Shown: positions 1-5,115 of the stretch, in pieces
Layout: the number at the start of each line of letters is the position of its first letter
Position numbering within the stretch: the first letter of the stretch is position 1
Source of the DNA: Balneolales bacterium
GTDB lineage: Bacteria; Bacteroidota; Rhodothermia; Balneolales; Balneolaceae
Reading direction: 5' to 3'
Length of the DNA stretch: 5,800 nucleotides
NCBI GenBank assembly: GCA_022360375.1
Contig: JAKSCW010000001.1
Span: forward strand, 1-5,800
The notes under the pieces: model-generated
The model's database searches: none
What the model was told of the DNA's origin: nothing
The model's input: the letters and a program-made list of their open reading frames with translations, nothing else
Translations under genes and position numbers: made by a program

Positions 1-338
1 ACAGAATCGACACATGGGGTTTTAGGTTTGTTCAAAAAAGTAAACTAAGAAGGATAAAAAAAAGCTTCATTGAAAAATACAATCCACATATTAGTGATAT
101 TCATAAGATAATTGATGGTGAAGATTATATTACAAAAAACGGGAACTCCATCGCTAATTCAAAAATTACAATCCTTTTTGTGATTTTGTGGTTCCGTGGC
201 TTGCAAGTACGATCAGCTCCTAAACAGGAAAGGAGCTTCATATTTCAAGGCGGCATAAAGTACGGGTTTTCCGTTAGAAGTTCGAGTACGTGAAATAGGG
301 AAGTTTTATGGTGTTTATAAAAATTTCTTATCCGGGGA
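1..338. other. AT-rich stretch with no supportable gene
   Basis: No gene can be supported here. On the + strand one frame is open from base 3 to a TGA at 291-293 (about 96 codons, no start seen). Its first half could be the end of a gene entering from the left, but the translation after about base 170 looks unlike a normal protein and I recognise no family. Another frame closes at TAA 46-48 after FKKVN and could equally be the true end of an upstream gene. The minus strand shows no long frame. Composition is visibly more AT-rich than the operon that follows, especially around 50-180, which fits intergenic or decayed sequence. Confidence 0.4.
215..237. repeat. Small inverted repeat (hairpin)
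   Basis: AGCTCCT at 215-221 is exactly complementary to AGGAGCT at 231-237 around a 9-base loop, giving a 7-bp stem. It lies upstream of the repressor operon and could be a weak transcription end for a gene to the left. It has no run of T directly after it on either strand, so a classical intrinsic terminator is not supported. The hairpin is real in sequence but its function is unknown. Confidence 0.35.
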
Positions 339-368
339 TTGATATTTGATTTTATTTTTCTACATTTG
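339..368 (+). promoter_or_regulatory. Bacteroidetes-type promoter of the repressor-peptidase operon
   Basis: TTG at 339-341 is followed by a 19-base spacer and TACATTTG at 361-368. This matches the TTG...TAnnTTTG (-33/-7) pattern used by the primary sigma factor in Bacteroidetes. Transcription would begin roughly at 372-378, giving a short leader before the ATG at 395. The -7 element is wholly inside the palindromic operator at 358-373, so repressor and RNA polymerase would compete for it. It is the only convincing promoter I see for the first four genes. Confidence 0.6.
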
Positions 369-373
369 TAGAA
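358..373. promoter_or_regulatory. BlaI/MecI-type operator
   Basis: TTCTACATTTGTAGAA has perfect dyad symmetry except for the two central bases, and the symmetry extends one more base on each side (357-374). It contains TACAnnTGTA, the core bound by BlaI/MecI dimers in known systems. It sits 21 bases before the start of a BlaI-family repressor and covers the promoter -7 element, which is the expected arrangement for autoregulation. I found only one such dyad, whereas staphylococcal bla and mec regions carry two. Confidence 0.75.
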
Positions 374-394
374 ATAATTCTAAACATATAGAAC

Positions 395-766
395 ATGACC
401 CTGTCAACCAGTGAAGAAGAATTGATGGAGCACCTTTGGAGCCTGAAGAAGGCGTACATGGCAGACTTATTGAATAAGTATCCTGAACCCAAGCCTGCAC
501 CTACTACCGTTGCAACACTTTTAAAGCGAATGCAAGACAAAGGTTTTGTAAGCTATAACCAACATGGCCGGTCCAGGGAGTATTACCCCCTGGTAGAAAA
601 GAGCGAGTACTTCGGCAGCCATGTTCGTGGATTGATCAGGAAATTCTTTAACAATTCTTCGGCACAATTTGCTTCTTTTTTTACGTCAGAAACGAACCTC
701 ACGGCAAAAGAACTCGAAGAGCTGAAGTCCATCATCGATAAAGAAATAGAGAGGAAGAACCAATGA
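395..766 (+). CDS. BlaI/MecI/CopY-family transcriptional repressor
   Basis: A 123-residue winged-helix repressor of the BlaI/MecI/CopY family, at the usual length for these proteins. Residues about 5-70 form the DNA-binding domain: helix SEEELMEHLWSL, the recognition-helix stretch TTVATLLKRM (37-46), then the wing and GRSREYYPLV. Residues about 70-123 are the helical dimerisation tail with LTAKELEELKSII. In Staphylococcus aureus BlaI the repressor is inactivated by cleavage in the matching tail (N101-F102); by eye that bond aligns with F95-F96 here, which is inference. The ATG at 395 is the first in frame and leaves a short leader after the promoter. The palindrome at 358-373 implies autorepression. 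The stop overlaps the peptidase start (ATGA 763-766), so the two are co-translated. The regulated signal need not be a beta-lactam: no beta-lactamase gene is in the window. Confidence 0.93.
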   Translation: MTLSTSEEELMEHLWSLKKAYMADLLNKYPEPKPAPTTVATLLKRMQDKGFVSYNQHGRSREYYPLVEKSEYFGSHVRGLIRKFFNNSSAQFASFFTSETNLTAKELEELKSIIDKEIERKNQ

Positions 767-2130
767 TTCTTTATTTGGTGAAATCAACAGTATTGCTTGC
801 CCTGCTTTTTGGTTTGTACAAACTATTACTCGAGAATGAAAAGATGCATCACTTCAACCGGTTTTATTTACTATTTGCTCTTGCAACAGGTTTAACCGCG
901 CCGCTCATTCAATATGAATTAGCCCCCAATGCTACTATTGCAGGCATCGAATTAGATAAAATAGATCAAATGGTGGAAGCTCCCTCAGAATATGTAGCCA
1001 GAAGTATTGAACCCATCATTACCGCTGCTCCCAGCCCCGCGGAAACTTCTGATAACCAGGCTGCTTCTGTTTCAAATAAAAACTTTCCCACCGGGGTAGT
1101 ACTCATCATTATTTATTTAAGCGTTACAATGATGCTTTTTTTACGCTTTGGGTATGGTTTGTTTGAAATTTTTGCCTCTCTTCGAAAAGGAGAAAAACAA
1201 CCCACAAAAGGGGCAATTTTGGTTTTACTTGAGGAATCTATTACGCCGCAATCTTTTTTACGGTGGATATTCCTCAATAAAGAAGATTACGAATCCGGAA
1301 AAATTGGAGAGGAAATCCTCGAACATGAACGAGCCCACATCCAGCAACTCCATTCACTCGATGTCATATTTACTGAGATAGTGAAAACCATCTTCTGGTT
1401 CAATCCCTTCATGTACGGGTACAAACATGCTGTTCTACTGAATCATGAATTTTTAGCAGACGAACATGTAGTAACAAAGATTTCTCCCAAAGAACAGTAC
1501 AAGAAAAAGCTTCTGGAATTTGCTACTTCGAAAACCCGGAACGTGCTATCCAACAATTTTAATTACTCAACACCAAAAAAGAGAATACTTATGCTTTTCA
1601 GAACCCATAAAAAGAACACGTTAAGATTTAAGAAAATAATAACTTCAGCCTTATTTTTATGTTTCTCTTTTATTGCCGCTATACATGTTAATGCGCAAAC
1701 TATTTCTGAAATGACAATAGAAGAGCTATCAGAAACATTGCTTCAAAAAGTCGAATCGAAAGAAAGTTTATCAGCCGCCGAGCAAAAAGCTTTGTCCCAA
1801 CTCTTCGCACGTTTACCAGAGGTTGGCATTACTGCAGATGAAGAAGTGAAAGTAAAAGCTGAGGCTATTGATTTTTTGAACGGTGAGCTGGAAAAGCTTC
1901 GAATACAAATGCAGAGAAAAGTTTTTGCATACCTGGACTATGGAAAAGCTGAAAACAATCCGACTTTGGAAGAACTCCAGAGTAAATACTTAGACATCAG
2001 GGCGACAAATACCTTGCTTGCCACCGTGTATAATCAAGTCCGTGAACTTCAGGGGAATACGAATATTGCACCTCCACCACCACCCCTTCCTCCTTCCCCG
2101 GAAATGATTTTAGAAAAAAACAATCAATGA
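763..2130 (+). CDS. BlaR1/MecR1-like M56-family membrane metallopeptidase (antirepressor)
   Basis: A 455-residue integral membrane zinc protease, expected to sense a signal outside the cytoplasmic membrane and inactivate the BlaI partner encoded just before it. Hydrophobic segments are at about 3-21, 32-50, 109-137 and 289-308. The peptidase domain lies between the last two, on the cytoplasmic side as in BlaR1. It carries HERAH (188-192, HExxH zinc site with catalytic E189) and EFLAD (229-233), where E229 is the likely third zinc ligand. Residues 264-278 (NNFNYSTPKKRILML) form the juxtamembrane segment before the last membrane helix. After that helix the usual penicillin-binding sensor domain is missing. 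Instead residues about 312-435 look helical and charged, and the tail is proline-rich (APPPPPLPPSP, 436-446). Purine-rich GAGGAAG at 751-757 inside the repressor gene is a plausible ribosome site for the ATG at 763. The stop overlaps the next start by ATGA. Protease family is near certain; ligand unknown. Confidence 0.92.
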   Translation: MILYLVKSTVLLALLFGLYKLLLENEKMHHFNRFYLLFALATGLTAPLIQYELAPNATIAGIELDKIDQMVEAPSEYVARSIEPIITAAPSPAETSDNQAASVSNKNFPTGVVLIIIYLSVTMMLFLRFGYGLFEIFASLRKGEKQPTKGAILVLLEESITPQSFLRWIFLNKEDYESGKIGEEILEHERAHIQQLHSLDVIFTEIVKTIFWFNPFMYGYKHAVLLNHEFLADEHVVTKISPKEQYKKKLLEFATSKTRNVLSNNFNYSTPKKRILMLFRTHKKNTLRFKKIITSALFLCFSFIAAIHVNAQTISEMTIEELSETLLQKVESKESLSAAEQKALSQLFARLPEVGITADEEVKVKAEAIDFLNGELEKLRIQMQRKVFAYLDYGKAENNPTLEELQSKYLDIRATNTLLATVYNQVRELQGNTNIAPPPPPLPPSPEMILEKNNQ

Positions 2131-2801
2131 AACGCTTAACCAACAAACTCGATTTTTCCTTAACAAAGAAGCGGTTTTGGATGATGGGTAAAACTTTGAA
2201 TCCTTCAAAAAGAAGGGGGATATACACCTTTATCCTTCCATTTATTTCAATTACCACGTTTCTATTCTGCACAAGTACAGAATCTCAAAGCCAGAAATAC
2301 ATACAGGCTTTTAACAACGAATTCGTATTCAGCGAGCCGGAAGTATTTCTGAAATTGAATTCTGAATTCAGACCGGATGGATATTGGTACGACTCTGAAG
2401 GGAATTACATCTCAGGAACCGTTCAATTATTTGAGCTGGAAACTGGTTTAATCAAGAGAAAAGACAGTGTAATTGCCGGGCTGGTACATAAAACGGTTTT
2501 TCTTGATGAGAATGGACGTAGTACTAATGTGATGATAAAGGAGTATTCGCAGAACAAACTCATAAATGAAACTTCCTGGCTTATGGGTGACTTGTTCTGG
2601 AAAAATACCTACCACACCGACAGCCTGATGACCAGCCAGCAGTATTATCCCGATGGCCAGCTTAAATGGGAAGCAACCTCCGTTGTGGGAACTATCCCAA
2701 ACACCAGGTATCAGGGCTATATGACCCTTTATGACGCGCAGGGTAACATCGAGCAGCAAGAATTATATGAAAACGGGGAACTCGTAGAGAAGATCAAATG
2801 A
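2127..2801 (+). CDS. Membrane-anchored YwqK/MORN-like protein with BlaR1-derived N-terminus, function unknown
   Basis: A 224-residue protein I cannot name. Residues 6-20 (NKLDFSLTKKRFWMM) resemble the juxtamembrane segment of the preceding peptidase (its 264-278). A basic stretch follows (KRR at 28-30), then one hydrophobic segment (about 32-48) ending in FLFCTS. The rest, probably outside the cytoplasm, has repeating aromatic/glycine units of the MORN_2/YwqK type: FRPDGYWYDSEGNYISG near 81-97, YYPDGQLKWE near 173-182, YQGYMTLYDAQGN near 195-207 and ELYENGELVEKIK at the end. The ATG at 2127 overlaps the peptidase stop (ATGA) and the TGA overlaps the next start (ATGA 2798-2801), so it is translationally coupled on both sides. 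It has exactly the same number of codons (225) as the restored next gene and is clearly its paralogue. Cys48 could be a lipid anchor, but Phe at -1 does not fit the standard lipobox. Being real and membrane-anchored is well supported; an accessory sensor or protease-substrate role is inference. Confidence 0.82.
   Translation: MKRLTNKLDFSLTKKRFWMMGKTLNPSKRRGIYTFILPFISITTFLFCTSTESQSQKYIQAFNNEFVFSEPEVFLKLNSEFRPDGYWYDSEGNYISGTVQLFELETGLIKRKDSVIAGLVHKTVFLDENGRSTNVMIKEYSQNKLINETSWLMGDLFWKNTYHTDSLMTSQQYYPDGQLKWEATSVVGTIPNTRYQGYMTLYDAQGNIEQQELYENGELVEKIK
2769..2796 (+). repeat. Direct repeat, copy 1 (3' end of first paralogue)
   Basis: These 28 bases are identical to 3440-3467. They encode ENGELVEKI at the end of the first tail protein, just before the ATGA overlap. 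The copies are 671 bases apart, the same offset as the two gene starts, so they are equivalent positions of a tandem gene duplication. The purine-rich GTAGAGAAG part lies 5-13 bases before the next ATG and may also serve as its ribosome site. Confidence 0.9.
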
Positions 2802-3472
2802 CGCAATTCACCAATAAACTGGATTTCTCGTTGACCAAAAAGAGATTTAAGATGATGAGTTACCGGGCATCCGTTTGGCGGTCATTTCCTAAAATATCCT
2901 TCATTGTTCCATTTCTTGCTATACTATCATTCGTATTTTGCACGAATTTTGGAGACACACCCAAAGATGCTATCTATGCTGACATTGACCTGACTGTAAA
3001 AGGAAAAGACAAACACCCTTATGATTTAACAAGCAGAACATGGTTTGGCCCTGATGGAGAACTGTATACCGGGCAACAAAATTGGTATTTTCAGCAAACC
3101 GGGCAGTTACATCGAAAGCATGTATTTAAGGACGGCAAAGAAATTAGTATGGAACTGTTTGATTACGAAGGTGAGCGATTCTCTTTTTCTGTTACTAACA
3201 CTTTCGAAGAAGTATACGGCTCAGGTTTAAATCGTACGGAGTACTTAACTAGTCAGAATTATGATTAAATAATAATTTCTTATGAAAATGTAATCGATGG
3301 GTATACAAAAACAGTTCGCACTTATTATTCAAATGGCCAGATTAAACACACGTTTACTTACGACACTAATCTGGAAGAATACCAGGGCTTAATGACCAAA
3401 TATGATGAAGCAGGCAACATTCTTGAACAACAGTTCTACGAAAACGGGGAACTCGTAGAGAAGATCAGGTAA
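2798..3472 (+). pseudogene. Second YwqK/MORN-like tail protein, interrupted by one in-frame stop
   Basis: A tandem paralogue of the preceding gene. It begins with NKLDFSLTKKRFKMM (residues 6-20), has a basic linker, a hydrophobic segment (about 32-48) ending in FVFCTN, then MORN/YwqK-like units such as WFGPDGELYTG and YFQQTGQLHRKHVFKDGKE. The first frame ends at TAA 3266-3268 after 156 residues. With no frameshift the same frame continues for 67 more residues (III SYEN, YYSNGQIKH, YQGLMTKYDEAGN, ENGELVEKIR) to TAA 3470-3472, matching the end of the paralogue. Ignoring the internal stop, the two genes have exactly equal length (225 codons). A single substitution, for example AAA, CAA or GAA to TAA, explains it best. 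I see no ATG, GTG or TTG in frame near the break that would suit a restart. A shortened 156-residue product keeping the anchor and the first repeats may still be made. A sequencing error or stop read-through cannot be excluded. Confidence 0.8.
3440..3467 (+). repeat. Direct repeat, copy 2 (3' end of second paralogue)
   Basis: Exact 28-base copy of 2769-2796, encoding ENGELVEKI just before the final stop of the interrupted paralogue. Flanking codons for conserved residues differ between the two genes, so this tract is more similar than its surroundings. Unlike copy 1 it is not followed by an ATGA overlap: the gene ends AGG TAA and the next coding region starts 48 bases later. Confidence 0.9.
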
Positions 3473-3520
3473 GGATATATCTTTCAAGTGGATTATATTC
3501 AGGAAAATAACCCACTTGCT

Positions 3521-4315
3521 ATGAAATACTTCGTACTTCTTTCGATGGTTCTGTTTGCTACCTATTGTACCCCTGTTCAACAACATTCTTTTGAAGACGG
3601 AATCTGGATAGACCTTACGTACAGCTATAGCGACGAAACCTTATACTGGCCAACTTCTGATACCTGGCAATTCGATACCGTTTTTGTGGGCCAAACTGAT
3701 GGTGGCTTTTACTATGAGGCCTTCAAATTCAGCACAGCTGAACATGGAGGGACCCACCTGGATGCTCCCATTCATTTTTCGGAGGGAAAACAAACAGTGG
3801 ATGAACTTACGATCGATCAGTTATCCGGGTATGCGGTAGTGATTGATGTTTCCGAACCGGTTTCAGGCAACCGGGATTACCAGATTCTTCCTGAAGACGT
3901 GCAGGCATGGGAAATAGCTCATGGGTCTGTTCCGGCTGGAAGCATTTTGCTTTTTCATACCGGGATGGGTGCGTATTGGCCAGATGCACAACAGTATTTA
4001 GGAACAACACTTCGGGGGGCGGAAGGCGTTGCCAATTTAAGTTTTCCCGGTATTCATCCAGACCTGGCCCAATGGCTGGTAGATAACCGAAACATTAAAG
4101 CAGTAGGCTTGGATACCCCCAGCCTCGATTATGGTAAATCCACTCTGTATGAAACCCATCAAATATTGTTTGCAAACAATATACCCGGATTTGAAAACGT
4201 AGCTAATCTGGAACTTCTTCCCACGCTGGGGGCTTATATCATCGCACTCCCAATGAAAATTAAGGATGGGAGCGGAGCACCACTTAGAATTGTTGCTAAT
4301 ATCCCAACAGAATAA
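3521..4315 (+). CDS. Cyclase-family / kynurenine formamidase-like metal hydrolase, probably exported
   Basis: A 264-residue member of the cyclase family (PF04199), which includes bacterial kynurenine formamidase KynB and other metal-dependent amidohydrolases and lactonases. The family signature HGGTHLDAPIHF is at residues 75-86: H75, H79 and D81 match the usual metal ligands and H85 the nearby catalytic His. Further family features are FHTGMG (145-150), DTPSLDYG (198-205) and H213 followed by NIPGFENVANL with E225. The protein starts MKYFVLLSMVLFATYC, a short basic-hydrophobic export signal with Cys16. The Cys suggests a lipoprotein, although Tyr at -1 is not standard. I chose ATG 3521 because it places this signal at the N-terminus; an in-frame GTG at 3488 would add 11 residues before it. 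KynB itself is cytoplasmic and about 210 residues, so tryptophan degradation is not implied and the substrate is unknown. The gap to the preceding gene is 48 bases, without a convincing promoter. Confidence 0.87.
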   Translation: MKYFVLLSMVLFATYCTPVQQHSFEDGIWIDLTYSYSDETLYWPTSDTWQFDTVFVGQTDGGFYYEAFKFSTAEHGGTHLDAPIHFSEGKQTVDELTIDQLSGYAVVIDVSEPVSGNRDYQILPEDVQAWEIAHGSVPAGSILLFHTGMGAYWPDAQQYLGTTLRGAEGVANLSFPGIHPDLAQWLVDNRNIKAVGLDTPSLDYGKSTLYETHQILFANNIPGFENVANLELLPTLGAYIIALPMKIKDGSGAPLRIVANIPTE

Positions 4316-4343
4316 CTAAACTAGAAGTAAAGCGTTGGTCAGT

Positions 4344-5105
4344 TTGAAAAAGCCATTATACAGCCTCTTATTTATTTGGATGATCCCTGGATTTGTACCC
4401 CAGGAAGTCGCCGCCCATTACCCGAAAGATAAACTTACCGAACTCACTAACTATTTTAGTTCGAAAGGGTACGATATCTCTCCTATTCTTGAGGATGAGC
4501 GGTTTGCTTTGGTAGATGACATTACCGGAAAGTTTACCCGTGCTGTTGAAATTAAGATCGAAACGCTGGACGATTACAAAGAAGTCATCAACTTCGACCG
4601 CAAACGAGATAAGATTTCTTATTTCTACTCCGATTTTCACCTAGAGCTTAACGCAGCAGAACAGGAATACGGGATTCCAAAAGAAGTAATTATTGGAATA
4701 CTGGGTGTGGAATCTGAGTTTGGAAGATTCAAAGGGAGTTACAATCCCTTTAATGCATATGTGAGTATGTATGTGGAAGGCTACCGCACGGAATGGACGC
4801 TTGCCCAACTTGAAGAACTACTTAAATTTGTAGACAGGAACAAACTGGATATCCTGGAACTCAAGTCCAGCTATGCAGGAGCCATGAGCTATGCCCAGTT
4901 CATTCCCTGGTCACTAAACCGGTTTTGGGTGGGTTCTGATATCTATGATATGCCAAATAACATCAACTCGGTTGCAAATTACCTGGCGCATTACAAGAAT
5001 GTAACCGGAAGCCTTGAAAAATCTATTCTCCGCTATAATCCAAGCTCTTTATACCAAAAAGCAGTACTTGCATTAGCACATGAAGCAGAATCAATAATCA
5101 ATTAA
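4344..5105 (+). CDS. Lytic murein transglycosylase, MltB-type (SLT_2 / GH103)
   Basis: A cell-envelope enzyme that cleaves the MurNAc-GlcNAc bond of peptidoglycan with formation of 1,6-anhydro-muropeptides. Counted from TTG 4344, the catalytic Glu is E123 in ILGVESEFGRFKG (119-131), matching the MltB motif around its acid/base glutamate. SSYAGAMSYAQFIPWS (175-190) is the family's substrate-binding stretch, followed by INSVANYLAHY and the typical ILRYNPSSLYQKAVLALA near the end. At about 253 residues it is shorter than E. coli MltB. The N-terminus (KKPLYSLLFIWMIPGF) is an export signal without a lipobox Cys, suggesting a soluble periplasmic form. No ATG is available before the signal: an in-frame TAA lies at 4317-4319, so the start must be TTG at 4344 (giving MKKPLYS) or TTG at 4335 (preceded by AGAAG). 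I prefer 4344. The ATG at 4380 would remove most of the signal. It lies 28 bases after the cyclase gene and is probably co-transcribed. Confidence 0.9.
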   Translation: MKKPLYSLLFIWMIPGFVPQEVAAHYPKDKLTELTNYFSSKGYDISPILEDERFALVDDITGKFTRAVEIKIETLDDYKEVINFDRKRDKISYFYSDFHLELNAAEQEYGIPKEVIIGILGVESEFGRFKGSYNPFNAYVSMYVEGYRTEWTLAQLEELLKFVDRNKLDILELKSSYAGAMSYAQFIPWSLNRFWVGSDIYDMPNNINSVANYLAHYKNVTGSLEKSILRYNPSSLYQKAVLALAHEAESIIN

Positions 5106-5115
5106 ACGTTATGCT

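Noticed and set aside
215..237. Intrinsic terminator
   Set aside because: The stem is only 7 bp and no T run follows on either strand; it is listed only as an inverted repeat.
3..293. Partial coding region entering from the left edge
   Set aside because: The frame is open for about 96 codons, but it has no start, no recognisable family, poor protein-like composition in its second half and a competing end at 46-48. It is kept only as a note in the 1-338 entry.
255..300. tRNA-like T-arm (GTTCGAGT near 280)
   Set aside because: The flanking bases do not pair into a T stem and no acceptor or anticodon arm can be drawn around it.
3245..3290. Frameshift as the cause of the broken second tail gene
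   Set aside because: The frame before and after TAA 3266-3268 is the same; codons read through to 3470 without any indel, so a substitution is enough.
3521..4315. Kynurenine formamidase of tryptophan degradation
   Set aside because: No other kynurenine-pathway gene is present, the protein is longer than KynB and carries an export signal; only the family-level call is supported.
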